A stretch of DNA of 64,000 bases from Halobacillus yeomjeoni (GCF_020171525.1 NZ_JAIVAI010000006.1:62001-126000); one strand, 5' to 3'. Numbered from the stretch's first letter, positions 44,123 to 53,488 are shown. Numbers and translations: made by a program. The notes: generated by a model not told the origin, from the sequence alone.

Positions 44123-44836
44123 TTATTTGCGGTTTTTCCATACTTTATATATGAATGTGGGCAATTTGATCTGGCGTTTGATCCGCCATGGCTCTACAAT
44201 CAAGCGATAAAGCCACTCCAGCCCTAGTCGTTGAAAAGCAACCGGGGCACGTTTGATCCTTCCAGAAATAACATCAAATGAACCACCGACACCCTGGAAT
44301 ATACTTACATCCAACTCTTTCATATGATCCACGATCCAATGTTCCTGCTTCGGGCTTCCTAATGCTACAAACAAGATATCAGGCTTCGCTTCATTAATCG
44401 AACGTTTGATATAGTCCTGATCTTTTTCATACCCATCAATGACTCCGGCAATCGATAAATTCGGATACTTTTCAAGTAAGCTGTCCTTGGCTTTATCTGC
44501 GACACCGGGTTTGGCCCCGTATAAGAAAACCGATTTATCATTTTTCGAAGCCAGCTCACATAAAGTAAGCAGCATATCAATCCCAGTGACGCGCTGGGAT
44601 ATCTTCCCGCCACTTAATTTTGAGGCGATCAATACTCCCACACCATCTGGTATTTGATACGTAGCTTTATTCAACAACATTAACAAACCAGCATCTTTTT
44701 GCGCTTGAAGAATCTTTTCAGGATTAATTGCTACGATAAAGGATTGTTTTTTTTGCTCGATATCGTCTGAAATATTTTGTTTAAGTTCTTCGTAAGAGTA
44801 GCTGCTTACATCGACTCCTAAAAACTTTTCCTTCAT
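44123..44836 (-). CDS. Second TagA/WecG/CpsF-family glycosyltransferase
   Basis: GT26 protein of 237 residues (FIVAINPEKILQAQKDAG, TYQIPDGVGVLIASKL, KISQRVTGIDMLL, VFLYGAKPG, ILFVALGSPKQEHWI, GVGGSFDVISGRIKRAP). It lies 10 bases after the UDP-ManNAc dehydrogenase-like gene, so its likely donor is UDP-ManNAcA rather than UDP-ManNAc (inference, by analogy with WecG). The ATG at 44836 is preceded by AGGGG; the extended frame overlaps the previous gene and is rejected. It is clearly diverged from the copy at 39.1 kb, so the two are paralogues for different polymers, not a recent duplication. Confidence 0.9.
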   Translation of the reverse strand: MKEKFLGVDVSSYSYEELKQNISDDIEQKKQSFIVAINPEKILQAQKDAGLLMLLNKATYQIPDGVGVLIASKLSGGKISQRVTGIDMLLTLCELASKNDKSVFLYGAKPGVADKAKDSLLEKYPNLSIAGVIDGYEKDQDYIKRSINEAKPDILFVALGSPKQEHWIVDHMKELDVSIFQGVGGSFDVISGRIKRAPVAFQRLGLEWLYRLIVEPWRIKRQIKLPTFIYKVWKNRK

Positions 44837-44846
44837 GTTTAAACCC

Positions 44847-46124
44847 CTAACCGTTTTTGGAATCTCCCAAGCGTGTTGCAATGAATCCTGCTTCTTTCCA
44901 CTGGTCGAGAGACAACGCATTTTTCGTATCGAATACGAGCTTATTTCTCATTTTACCTTGTAACTCATTCGGGTCAAGGTTTTTGAATTCATCATGCCCT
45001 GTCAGAATGACGACTATGTCAGCACCATCGAGCGCTTCGTCCATGTCCTGTGTCTGATTGGATGCGACGTTTTCTTTGATGTGTGGATCGAACGTCGTGA
45101 AGCTGATTCCTTTTTCCACCAAATTGGTGATGACTTTGAGGGACGGGCTTTCTCGCTGATCATCAATATTCGCTTTGAATGAAAGTCCGAAAAGCGCGAC
45201 CTTCGGATCATCGATGCCATTCTCTTTGAGCATCATTTCAATCTGATCGGCCGTATATTGCGGCATATGGTCGTTGGTGTTACGGGACAACTGAATGATT
45301 TTGGATAGATCCGGCTGGATTTCTGCCAGGAACCACGGGTCGACCGCGATGCAGTGACCGCCTACTCCCGGTCCAGGCGTATGAATGTTCACGCGTGGAT
45401 GATAGTTTGCAAGCTCGATTGCTTCCCAGGCATTCACACCGATCCGGTCGCTGATGAGAGCAAGCTCGTTGGCAAAAGCGATGTTCACATCTCGATACGT
45501 ATTCTCAATTACTTTCGCCATCTCTGCTGTCGTCGCATCGGTCAAATGAATATTTCCTTTTACGAAAGACTGGTAAAGTTCCTTCGTCATTTCTGAAGAT
45601 TTCTCGTTGATACCGCCGACGATCCGATCGTTATCGACCAGCTCCTGAAAGACTTTGCCCGGAATGACACGTTCAGGAGAATGGGAAACGAACAGCTCTT
45701 CTCCGATTTCAAAGCCGGTCTCCTTCAACACCGGAAGCATGACGTCTTCGACCGTACGAGGAGGTACTGTCGATTCCAGAATGACAAGGTTGCCTTTTTT
45801 CACAAACGGAACGATTGATTCCGTAGCCTTCCTGACATATTCCAAGTTGGCCGTTTTGTCTTCCCTGATCGGGGTCGGTACAGCGATGACGAATACATCC
45901 GCTTCTGTCGGCTCAAGGGAAGCCTTGAACATTCCGCTGTCCACAGCCTCTTCCAAGCGCTCCTGCAGACCGTTTTCCTCGATATGCAGTTGTTTATTAT
46001 TGATCATCTCCACAGCTTTTCGGTTGATATCGACGCCGTGGACTTTATGTCCGTGTATCGCAAACATGACCGATGTCGGCAGACCGATATAGCCTAAACC
46101 GACAACGCATAATGACTTTTTCAT
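44847..46124 (-). CDS. Nucleotide-sugar dehydrogenase, probably UDP-ManNAc to UDP-ManNAcA
   Basis: NAD-dependent dehydrogenase of 425 residues that makes an acidic sugar nucleotide. It begins KKSLCVVGLGYIGLPTSVMFA and has ESTVPPRTVEDVMLPVL, SHSPERVIPG, the catalytic Cys in GVGGHCIAVDPWFLA near residue 260 and GLSFKANIDDQRESPS. GVGGHCIxVDP with SPERVIPG is the WecC/CapO-type pattern, different from the Ugd at 0.5 kb (GFGGSCFPKD). ATG 46124 follows AAAGGA at 9 bases; a 48-codon upward extension has no site. Neighbouring TagA fits UDP-ManNAcA. UDP-GlcNAc dehydrogenation cannot be excluded. Confidence 0.88.
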   Translation of the reverse strand: MKKSLCVVGLGYIGLPTSVMFAIHGHKVHGVDINRKAVEMINNKQLHIEENGLQERLEEAVDSGMFKASLEPTEADVFVIAVPTPIREDKTANLEYVRKATESIVPFVKKGNLVILESTVPPRTVEDVMLPVLKETGFEIGEELFVSHSPERVIPGKVFQELVDNDRIVGGINEKSSEMTKELYQSFVKGNIHLTDATTAEMAKVIENTYRDVNIAFANELALISDRIGVNAWEAIELANYHPRVNIHTPGPGVGGHCIAVDPWFLAEIQPDLSKIIQLSRNTNDHMPQYTADQIEMMLKENGIDDPKVALFGLSFKANIDDQRESPSLKVITNLVEKGISFTTFDPHIKENVASNQTQDMDEALDGADIVVILTGHDEFKNLDPNELQGKMRNKLVFDTKNALSLDQWKEAGFIATRLGDSKNG

Positions 46125-46155
46125 CCTAATACATCCTTTCTCGTGCTCTCTACCT

Positions 46156-47493
46156 TCAGCTTTGTTCCTCAACATGATTGATGACGAATTTATGTTTACC
46201 ACCTTTGGTTTTTTCAAATTGATCGGTGATGGTGATTTCAACTTCATCCAAATCGGCCTGGCTGGCAATCGTCTGTTTGATTTTATCCAGCTGGGATTTG
46301 AACTTTTGATCTGATAACTTCAATTTTATCTGAACCGCACCTGGTTTGTCTTGTACAACTTGAAATTGTTCGACTTCGTCGTACTGACGAAATGTGGTGG
46401 AAAAGAATCCGCCGTGGACTTTACGTCCGCCTTTGGCATAAACGAATTCCTGTTTTCTTCCTTTTATATGTGTGAATCGGATCAAGCCGCGCCCGCATGC
46501 GCATGGCTCCCGATTGATGGCTCCGTAATCCCCGACTTCATAACGGATGAAAGGCATCGCCTCGTTTGTAAGGTCGGTCAGAAGGATGCGCCCCTCTTCC
46601 CCGTCCGGGACAGGGTTACCTTCCTCATCGACGATTTCGACAAAGCAGCGTTCCATGCCGATATGCATCCCTTCATGCTGATCGCATTCGAAAGCAGTCA
46701 CGCCGCCGTCATTGGCTCCGTATTGATCGAAGACTTTACAACTGAACGCCTTTTCTATCGCTTCCCTATAATGAGGAAGTAAAACTTCTGATGTCGTGAT
46801 GACACCATTCAAAGGTACGCGCAGCCCTTTTTTCAAAATATGATTCGCTAACTCGTATGTCGAGGACGAGTAGCCGTAGAGATAGTCAACTTGGTCTTTC
46901 TGAAGTTCTTTGATATAGTTTTCCATCGTTTCTTCTGACATATCATACGAAGAAAATGGAATCCAATTGTTCAAATAGTAATAGATTTGGCGTTTGTAAT
47001 CGAAGCTTGAGAGGAGTGAACCTCCTGCCAATACAGCGATCTTATCCCCTGGTTGATAGCCGGTGACGTTCCAGCCGCGCCAAATGTTGGCCCACATGAT
47101 GGAGTGGGACAGTTTCGGGACATAATACTTCAGAGGCTCACCGGTCGACCCGCCGGTCCGCTTCTCTTCAGCACCGAGTTCATCTATATTATTCGCAAGC
47201 ATTTTTTGTTTATGACGTTTCATCGTTTCTTTTCCTACAATCGGCAGCTGTTGAATCGATTCTAAAGATTCAAAGGATTGTGGAGTGAGCCCGTGCTCTT
47301 TCATATAGTCCTGATAAAAAGGCACTTGATCATATATGTGATGGATCAACTTTTGAAACGCCTGCCGTTGTTCTTCGACAAGTGTTTCTCTATCTTTCCA
47401 CTGATTTTCTTTGTACTCCTCATAATAGTGAAGAGCATTCGTCTTTCTCATTTTCTCCATCAGCTTGATATTCAAGCGATCCGTCAAACCCAT
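46156..47493 (-). CDS. PaaK/CapK-family adenylate-forming protein
   Basis: Phenylacetate-CoA-ligase-like protein of 445 residues found in polysaccharide loci as CapK. Seen are the phosphate-binding KRTGGSTGEPLKYYVPK near residue 112, the SYGYSSSTYELAN-like segment near 190, DQYGANDGG near 255, and GEEGRILLTDLTNEAMPFIRYEVGD near 300, all AMP-binding enzyme motifs. In relatives it is supposed to activate an acyl group for modification of the polymer; the substrate is unknown here. It opens the operon capK-like, dehydrogenase, tagA-like, suggesting an acylated ManNAcA-containing polymer (inference). Confidence 0.85.
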   Translation of the reverse strand: MGLTDRLNIKLMEKMRKTNALHYYEEYKENQWKDRETLVEEQRQAFQKLIHHIYDQVPFYQDYMKEHGLTPQSFESLESIQQLPIVGKETMKRHKQKMLANNIDELGAEEKRTGGSTGEPLKYYVPKLSHSIMWANIWRGWNVTGYQPGDKIAVLAGGSLLSSFDYKRQIYYYLNNWIPFSSYDMSEETMENYIKELQKDQVDYLYGYSSSTYELANHILKKGLRVPLNGVITTSEVLLPHYREAIEKAFSCKVFDQYGANDGGVTAFECDQHEGMHIGMERCFVEIVDEEGNPVPDGEEGRILLTDLTNEAMPFIRYEVGDYGAINREPCACGRGLIRFTHIKGRKQEFVYAKGGRKVHGGFFSTTFRQYDEVEQFQVVQDKPGAVQIKLKLSDQKFKSQLDKIKQTIASQADLDEVEITITDQFEKTKGGKHKFVINHVEEQS

Positions 47494-47700
47494 CTTATTC
47501 TCTCCTTCATTTTCCTACCATCTATCTGACTATATTTGATCATCTATTCACATGGATTCATTATACTTCTATTGAATCAGAGGATTCAACAAAATCATCG
47601 CTTTTTAAACAGGTTGTAACATTCTTTTAGATGGATAGACAGTTATTAGGGAATGGTTTATACTTCAATGTGTCTAAATCAATCGTTGAGGTGTTCACCT

Positions 47701-49134
47701 ATGAATAAATTAATGGATAAAGAATTTTATACAAAGCTCTTGCTTTTGTTTGTCATATTGCAGCCTGTCCTGGATATCCTTACATACGTATCCATCAAGG
47801 CGCTGGATTCCAGTTTGACGATCGGAATCATCGTGCGCGTCTTGTTCATGGGGCTGTCCTTATGGTTCATCGTGTTCGGCAATAATAGCTGGTTGAAAAA
47901 ATATGTGCTCTATTATTTAGCAGCGATCGCCATCGTTTATGGAATAGGCCTCGGGTACAACTTCTTCGCAAAACCCGTCTTCAATCCGTTCCTTGAACTG
48001 CAATTCCTTGCTAAGACTGTCTATTTTTCAATTATGCTTTGTGCCTATCTCTTATTGTTTACCACAATCGACAAAGTCTCATTCGTCCGATTGCGTGTAT
48101 TGAAAACCATCTATATAGCGATGTTGATTGTTTCGATCACCCTTGTCATAGCCATCATCACCGGTACATCTTCTGCCACGTATGACTGGAACAAGTTCGG
48201 TTTCAAAGGCTGGTTCTATTCCGGTAACGAATTAGGATCGATCGTAGCCATCAGCTTTCCGCTTACTTATCTGTTCGCCCTTTATAAAGCACAGGATAAG
48301 AAGAAAATCATATACTTCCTGCCCGTCTTCCTATTGGCAACTATTTCAATCTTGATCGGGACGAAGGTTCCTTATTTCGCCGTACTCGGGGCAGCGATCA
48401 TCGTATTCGGCAGTTATGTGGTTTATTGGATTGTCCAAAAGTTGAAAAAACAAAAAGAATCCCTGCTCAACATGAAACTGATCATTTCATTTATCTTCCT
48501 CGTGCTTTTCCTGGCAGCGACACCATTCTCGCCAACGTTCTCAAATGTCTCCGGCGATATGGGAGCCATTGAGGAGCAGAAGAAAGAACAGAAAAAGCAG
48601 TCAGAAGATGAAGCAGAAACCGGGCAAGGTGGAAGTCAAGATGATCCGGAAGTAACCAAGGAAAAAACGAACTTAATGGATTCTAAAATCTTAGTCATCA
48701 TCTTAAGCTCACGGAACTTGTACTTCAGTGAGCTCTATGAAGATTACACCGAAGCGGATGTGGTCCAGAAACTTTTCGGTATGGGATATGCGGGTAATTA
48801 CCATTCCTATGAAGATCCGAAATTGATTGAAATGGACTTTTTCGATCTCTTTTTCTCTTTTGGAATTTTAGGTATGATTTTGATCCTGCTTCCTTTCCTA
48901 TTCATTATCGGTATGTGCATCAAACTTCTGTTCCTGGTCCCAGGCAAGCTGCTGCACCCTGAAAATATGCTCATCCTCTTGTCCATCGGCTTCGGAACAG
49001 GCATTGCATTCTTAGCTGGACATGTCCTTTATGCGCCAGCTGTCAGCATTTACCTTGCAATCTCGATCGTTCTGCTGACTATAAACATTTTGAAGATGAA
49101 TAAAGACTATCGTGAAGCGAAAGCTTTAAAATAA
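47701..49134 (+). CDS. O-antigen ligase/polymerase-like membrane protein
   Basis: Polytopic membrane protein of 477 residues with about 11 helices (LLLLFVILQPVLDILTYVSI onward). It has the PF04932-type core near residues 165-225 (FKGWFYSGNELGSIVAISFPLTYLFAL) and a large charged external loop near 300-345 (EEQKKEQKKQSEDEAETGQG), which then leads to NLYFSELYEDY. It would polymerise or ligate lipid-linked glycans on the outer face. ATG at 47701 follows GAGGTG by 7 bases. Divergent from the capK-like operon and 16 bases before a GT4 gene, so probably part of the same polymer pathway. Confidence 0.82.
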   Translation: MNKLMDKEFYTKLLLLFVILQPVLDILTYVSIKALDSSLTIGIIVRVLFMGLSLWFIVFGNNSWLKKYVLYYLAAIAIVYGIGLGYNFFAKPVFNPFLELQFLAKTVYFSIMLCAYLLLFTTIDKVSFVRLRVLKTIYIAMLIVSITLVIAIITGTSSATYDWNKFGFKGWFYSGNELGSIVAISFPLTYLFALYKAQDKKKIIYFLPVFLLATISILIGTKVPYFAVLGAAIIVFGSYVVYWIVQKLKKQKESLLNMKLIISFIFLVLFLAATPFSPTFSNVSGDMGAIEEQKKEQKKQSEDEAETGQGGSQDDPEVTKEKTNLMDSKILVIILSSRNLYFSELYEDYTEADVVQKLFGMGYAGNYHSYEDPKLIEMDFFDLFFSFGILGMILILLPFLFIIGMCIKLLFLVPGKLLHPENMLILLSIGFGTGIAFLAGHVLYAPAVSIYLAISIVLLTINILKMNKDYREAKALK

Positions 49135-49150
49135 GTCAGGAGTCAAAACT

Positions 49151-50209
49151 ATGAAAAAGAATGTATTACAAGTCGGACCTCTGCCTCCCCCCATCGGAGG
49201 CATGTCCGTTTTTTTACAACAATTGAAGAACTTCAGAAGTGAAAAGTATTCCCTTGATTTCTTCAACATCTTTCCGAAAAAAGACACGCGCGTGAACAAG
49301 GCGGTTCATAATGGATTGATACTGGGAAAGTTCTATTATGCTTTGAAGAAAAAACAACCGGACCTTGTCCACGTCCATACCGCCGCCTACCGCGCCTTTA
49401 CAAAAAGCCGATATTTGATTGCAATGGCTAAATGGATGGGGTTTCCGGTCGTTCTTCACATCCATAGCGGCAAATTCATTGAATTCTACCGTGAATCATC
49501 CTCAGCTCATCAAAAGAAAATGGTGGAGACATTAAAGAAATGTGATCGTATCGTCTGTTTATCTCCAATATGGAAACAGCAATTCATAAAGACATTTCAA
49601 ATTGAACCAGAGCGATTTCATATCGTTCCCAATGCCATATTCGTAGATCAGTTCAAGGATGTGAGGCCTCTTCCACCTGAACAAGGGAAGGTGGTCCTTT
49701 TTGTCGGGAAAGTAGGAGAAAACAAAGGGATTCTGGATATCATCGAAATGGCGAAAATATTGAAAAATCATTCAGATGTGAAATTTCTAGTAATGGGAAA
49801 TGGTCCCCTCGACCATCATTTGGAAATGGAAATCAGGAAACATGACTTGAATATCGAACAGTTGGGAACGTTGCATGGCACAAAAAAGGCTGAGCAATTC
49901 AACCGTGCGAATATGTTCATCCTCCCTTCTTATTTCGAAGCGCTCGGTTTATCAAATTTAGAAGGGATGGCAGCTGGCCATGTCGTCCTTTCGACTCGTG
50001 TCGGAGCTGTCCCGGATATCATCCAAGACAGCAAAGAAGGTTATTTATTCAAGCCTGGGGATGTCGATGCATTTGTTAAGAAAATATTAGAACTGGAACC
50101 TGAAACCATGCACCGGATTTCCGAACACAATAAGGAGCAAGCGTGGAAGTATGACTTTTCTATGTTGAATAGGAACCTGGAATATCTATATGAGGATATG
50201 CTGGAATAG
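49151..50209 (+). CDS. Family 4 glycosyltransferase
   Basis: GT-B transferase of 352 residues beginning KKNVLQVGPLPPPIGGMSVFLQQL. It has VHVHTAAYRAFTKS, VVLHIHSGKF, VPNAIFVDQFK, VVLFVGKVGENKGILDIIEM, FLVMGNGPLDHHLE and the donor-binding PSYFEALGLSNLEGMAAGHVVLSTRVGAVPDI. CAGGAG precedes the ATG. It is 16 bases downstream of the ligase-like gene and ends with a strong terminator, forming a two-gene operon. Donor and acceptor unknown. Confidence 0.9.
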   Translation: MKKNVLQVGPLPPPIGGMSVFLQQLKNFRSEKYSLDFFNIFPKKDTRVNKAVHNGLILGKFYYALKKKQPDLVHVHTAAYRAFTKSRYLIAMAKWMGFPVVLHIHSGKFIEFYRESSSAHQKKMVETLKKCDRIVCLSPIWKQQFIKTFQIEPERFHIVPNAIFVDQFKDVRPLPPEQGKVVLFVGKVGENKGILDIIEMAKILKNHSDVKFLVMGNGPLDHHLEMEIRKHDLNIEQLGTLHGTKKAEQFNRANMFILPSYFEALGLSNLEGMAAGHVVLSTRVGAVPDIIQDSKEGYLFKPGDVDAFVKKILELEPETMHRISEHNKEQAWKYDFSMLNRNLEYLYEDMLE

Positions 50210-50210
50210 A

Positions 50211-50238
50211 AAGCAGGCTGTTGAAGCCTGCTTTTTTG
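50211..50238 (+). terminator. Terminator after GT4 gene
   Basis: Arms AAGCAGGCT and AGCCTGCTT at 50211-50233 with a T run. Confidence 0.93.
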
Positions 50239-50312
50239 TTGCTACCTTTATCGGTGATTTTTCAAATTATCAGGGGCGGGAACCGATAAATAAGCGAAAG
50301 GATTTTTCTCGA

Positions 50313-50346
50313 CCAAAAAAAAGAGCTGGTCAAGGACCAACTCTTT
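50313..50346 (-). terminator. Terminator of MurJ-like gene
   Basis: On the minus strand a stem of about 11 pairs (AAGAG-TGGTC / GACCA-CTCTT with one mismatch, 50321-50346) is followed by eight T and GG. Confidence 0.88.
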
Positions 50347-50349
50347 CAA

Positions 50350-51870
50350 TCATGCTTTCTTCGCTTTTCGACGGACAAATTCCACCACTCTGTTGAATCC
50401 TTCACGATAGAAAAGATATAGGCCGATGACATAAGCGACTGCTCCTACCGGGATGAGAATCATCATCTGGAACAAGGAATACAACTCATGTATCGGGGTG
50501 AAAAATTCTATCAATAGAATCGGGACTGCCATGATCGCCGTAGGTATCGTAACCTGCACGATCAGCTTCAGCAGACGAGGCATTTCACCTGCAGGCATCT
50601 CTTTATAAATCGAAATACTTACAAAGGTGATGTAATAAAATGAAACGACAGTACTGGAAAGGGCCAAGCCAGGATATCCTATCCACTCGACAAAGAGGAA
50701 GTTCAATATGACATTTGCAATGATCGTCGTCGAACTGATTTTCAACAATTGTTTCGTTTCGCCAAGTGCATACATCGCTTTGATTGGAATCAATAACAAC
50801 CCTTGCGTTACAACTAGAGGGATATAGTAATACAGGACAGTCACAGTATTTTGAGCATCAACCGCTGAATAAGCACCACGTTCGAAGATGAATGAAATCG
50901 CCTGATCAGCGAGCAGCAGCAATCCTGCAGCAATCGGCATCAATGTGAGCAGGCCGATTTGATAGCCCATGTGGAGTGTGTCCTTGAACTTATCTTTTTG
51001 TTCATTTTGTTCCGAAAGCAACGTGAATATGATAGCGACTACTGTGGATTGAAAAATCGCACTCGGAATACTCATCAACAAAGAAGCATTGTTCAAGTAT
51101 GTGACCGCACCACTGACTGTACTGGATGCGAATGTCTTATCGATGAATACATTGATGTGCCCCACCGAAGCATGGAGGATGGATGGAACGAATAATACGA
51201 TGAAAGTTTTGGCAAACGTTTTGTTGATGTTGAACGTCAGCGTCCATCGATACCCATACTTGTATAAATAGTAGACTTGCAGGGCTAAACCGATCGCAAG
51301 ACCTGTAATAAATCCATAGGCGATGCTATAGATCCCCCAAAGATCTGAGAACAGGACGATGAAAACAGTCGCCATACCTGTTCCAAGCAAGTTTACGATC
51401 TGGTTCGGAACAAAGCTTCTGACCGCCTGTAAATAGGACTCGAGTACACTCGTCAATCCGATAATCACTGTAAACAGGAAGAAGAAGCGCGTGATACGAA
51501 TCGCAACCATTTCCGTGGTCTCAGCCATACTTCCATAAATCAATATGATGTAAGGCGTAAAGACATAAGCGAGTCCGCCTAGAACGACAAACAAGACAAC
51601 CGTATAATTCAACATGCTGTTTGCATTCCGTTCTGCTTCTTCAGGGTCTTTCCTTTGATTTTTCTTATATTGTGGGAGGAAAACCGAATTGAATCCATTT
51701 TTTATCAAGGTTTTCATAAGGGTTACAAAAGTAAAAGCCAGTATGAATCCATCGGTATAATCGGTTGCACCGAATTCCTTCGCGATGAATACTTCCCGGA
51801 CAAACCCGATCACCTTCAGGACTAAAGCGAGCAAAGTAGTCCATATGGCAGCTTTCTTCAACTTTGACAT
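50350..51870 (-). CDS. MurJ/MviN-family lipid flippase
   Basis: Polytopic MOP-superfamily protein of 506 residues with about 14 helices. SKLKKAAIWTTLLALVLKVIGFVREVFIAKEFGATDYTDGFILAF matches the MviN/MurJ pattern (KxxGFxRExxIAxxFGAsxxtDAF). It would translocate lipid II or another undecaprenyl-linked precursor. ATG at 51870 follows GAGGT by 8 bases. It is a single-gene unit convergent with the GT4 operon. Because other flippases are present, it may serve the polymer of the 44-50 kb module. Confidence 0.9.
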   Translation of the reverse strand: MSKLKKAAIWTTLLALVLKVIGFVREVFIAKEFGATDYTDGFILAFTFVTLMKTLIKNGFNSVFLPQYKKNQRKDPEEAERNANSMLNYTVVLFVVLGGLAYVFTPYIILIYGSMAETTEMVAIRITRFFFLFTVIIGLTSVLESYLQAVRSFVPNQIVNLLGTGMATVFIVLFSDLWGIYSIAYGFITGLAIGLALQVYYLYKYGYRWTLTFNINKTFAKTFIVLFVPSILHASVGHINVFIDKTFASSTVSGAVTYLNNASLLMSIPSAIFQSTVVAIIFTLLSEQNEQKDKFKDTLHMGYQIGLLTLMPIAAGLLLLADQAISFIFERGAYSAVDAQNTVTVLYYYIPLVVTQGLLLIPIKAMYALGETKQLLKISSTTIIANVILNFLFVEWIGYPGLALSSTVVSFYYITFVSISIYKEMPAGEMPRLLKLIVQVTIPTAIMAVPILLIEFFTPIHELYSLFQMMILIPVGAVAYVIGLYLFYREGFNRVVEFVRRKAKKA

Positions 51871-52453
51871 GCACACATACCTCAAATTTCTATGATGATT
51901 TCATATCTGAAAAAACTATCAAATAGCTTAGCACGTTTCCTGTAAATTGTATAGCTTGTTTTGCTAGATGAAAATCCACCAGATTTGTCAGTAATCACAT
52001 CAAGCACGTCTCATTGAGGTTACACTTTTGTATGCCACGTTCAAAAATCCGAAGCTTAAAGAGAAGGTTTATGGGAGTGGAGGAGTTAGGAGTTTACATC
52101 GAACTCCTCAATACCATTATTGGATAAGGACTAGAGAAGAATCCTGCTTTTTCTTCTTTAACACAGGGGTGAATCATAAAGATAGATTTTCTGCCACATT
52201 CAATAAAAATATCTAAAACTTCCCCTTCCAAAATCCTATCTGTTTTTTGAATTAAGCCATATGAAGATAATGAAAAATCCCCGAATGATTTCTCCTATGA
52301 ATGCCCTCGATATTTTTTCCGTCTTCCCCTCAAATAAGTCAGTCAATCATAGATAAATAGAGCGTTTTCCTGCAAATCATGGTATAGTTAAATAAATTTA
52401 TTCATAAAACTTTACGAACATTCGGTCGTTAATCTTTGAAAGAGGTGGTATGG
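51871..52453. other. Long intergenic stretch of about 580 bases before the TetR gene
   Basis: No gene is well supported. A 31-codon plus-strand frame (52032-52127; MPRSKIRSLKRRFMGVEELG...) has a GAGGT 11 bases upstream but no family match known to me. A hairpin with arms GAGGAGTT/AACTCCTC (about 52080-52110) lies inside it. The right end has TATAGT (52383-52388), a possible -10 for the TetR gene, and the first of three 16-bp operator-like sites. Confidence 0.4.
52414..52429 (+). promoter_or_regulatory. Operator-like site 1 upstream of the TetR gene
   Basis: ACGAACATTCGGTCGT, an imperfect palindrome (ACGA-C....G-TCGT). It lies 25-40 bases before the TetR start codon and downstream of a TATAGT at 52383. 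It matches site 2 at 14 of 16 positions (reverse orientation) and site 3 at 13 of 16, as expected for autoregulation. Confidence 0.65.
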
Positions 52454-53080
52454 ATGGAAACAAAACGCAGGATTATAGAATCTGCTTTAGCAGAGTTCGG
52501 GTATGAGGGATTCCAAGGGGCATCGATAGCTAAAATCGCTAAACAATCCGGCATAGCTAAATCCTCAGTTTACAGCCACTTTTCAAGTAAAGAAGAAATT
52601 TACGTAGCCGTCCTGGATGGAATTGTATCTTTCTGCCGAAGATTAGTGGATCAATTTGAAGAAGATACACATGAGTTCCATGCGCGGGAACGCCTGCATC
52701 ACGCTTTAAATAATATCTACTACACTGCCTCTCAACAAAGGTATATGATTCTCTTCTGGCATAAGTGCCTGATGTCACCTCCTGAAGTCATCGAGCATAA
52801 AGTGCGGGAAAAAACAGATACCATCAACCAGTTGTTCAAATCCTATTATCAATCGATTATAGAGGCAGGGATACAAAAAGGAGAAATCAATTCACCTTTT
52901 ACATCAAATCAGTTGTCGAGCATGTTTCAAGGATTGGTCCAATCCGTGTTACTTGGTCAGGTGATGGACAAAGAAACACCAGCGGATGAAATGTTGAACC
53001 ACCTGTTTACCTACTACTGGAATGGCATCCACCCTTCGTTTGTTGCCTGGACATCCACCAACTTAGTTAAGGAACTATAA
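52454..53080 (+). CDS. TetR/AcrR-family transcriptional regulator
   Basis: Dimeric repressor of 208 residues with an N-terminal helix-turn-helix (RRIIESALAEFGYEGFQGASIAKIAKQSGIAKSSVYSHFSSKEEIYVAVL), where the recognition helix is SGIAKSSVYSHF, and an all-helical ligand domain of unknown specificity (residues 60-208). ATG at 52454 has AGAGGTGG upstream. Three similar 16-bp sites near this and the next genes suggest it controls itself, the 57-residue protein and the GGDEF gene. The C-terminal sequence resembles YfiR/FadR-like TetRs only generally; the ligand cannot be inferred. Confidence 0.92.
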   Translation: METKRRIIESALAEFGYEGFQGASIAKIAKQSGIAKSSVYSHFSSKEEIYVAVLDGIVSFCRRLVDQFEEDTHEFHARERLHHALNNIYYTASQQRYMILFWHKCLMSPPEVIEHKVREKTDTINQLFKSYYQSIIEAGIQKGEINSPFTSNQLSSMFQGLVQSVLLGQVMDKETPADEMLNHLFTYYWNGIHPSFVAWTSTNLVKEL

Positions 53081-53094
53081 AATGTAAGAGGGAT

Positions 53095-53133
53095 AAGAAC
53101 TTGATGAATAATCCATCAATGTTCTTTTTTTTT
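53095..53133 (+). terminator. Terminator of the TetR gene
   Basis: Stem AAGAAC-TTGATG / CATCAA-GTTCTT with one bulge, then nine or more T. Confidence 0.88.
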
Positions 53134-53295
53134 TGCTTTGTTCATGTTTTTTAAGTGAGTTTCATAAATGGAAAATTTCAAAAAAAAGGTGAACATATCT
53201 ACCAAACACATTAATAGGTCTTTTGGCACTGTTCACTATAATAGACGTAGTGGTAAGTTACTTACAAATAATGTCGGATTTTTCCGATTATATTT

Positions 53296-53321
53296 TTGAC
53301 AATAAACGTCCGAATGGTCGT
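53296..53321 (+). promoter_or_regulatory. Promoter -35 with operator-like site 2
   Basis: A perfect TTGACA (53296-53301) is followed after four bases by ACGTCCGAATGGTCGT (53306-53321), which in reverse matches site 1 at 14 of 16 bases. The site would occupy the spacer of the promoter; the -10 is unclear (TATGTA at 53321 with long spacing). A leader of about 160 bases follows before the 57-residue gene. Confidence 0.65.
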
Positions 53322-53488
53322 ATGTATATACACCGGTAAAAACAGGAGTGGAGGTATAAAAAAAGCTGAGCTTTGGATATTGCACCGCGTGTAATCAGTA
53401 GAAAAAATTAGGGAAGTTCCACAACTTATATATGATCATCTCACCTATTCGGACTTTATTATCAGTTGACTCATTAGGAGGGAAATGA

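Noticed and set aside
45655-46092. 145-codon plus-strand frame opposite the sugar dehydrogenase
   Set aside because: Antisense of a conserved WecC-like protein, no independent evidence.
53330-53488. Possible cyclic-di-GMP riboswitch in the leader of the 57-residue gene
   Set aside because: The leader is about 160 bases long and near GGDEF genes, but I could not find the conserved core of either known c-di-GMP riboswitch class; only a short AAAGCT/AGCTTT hairpin is visible.
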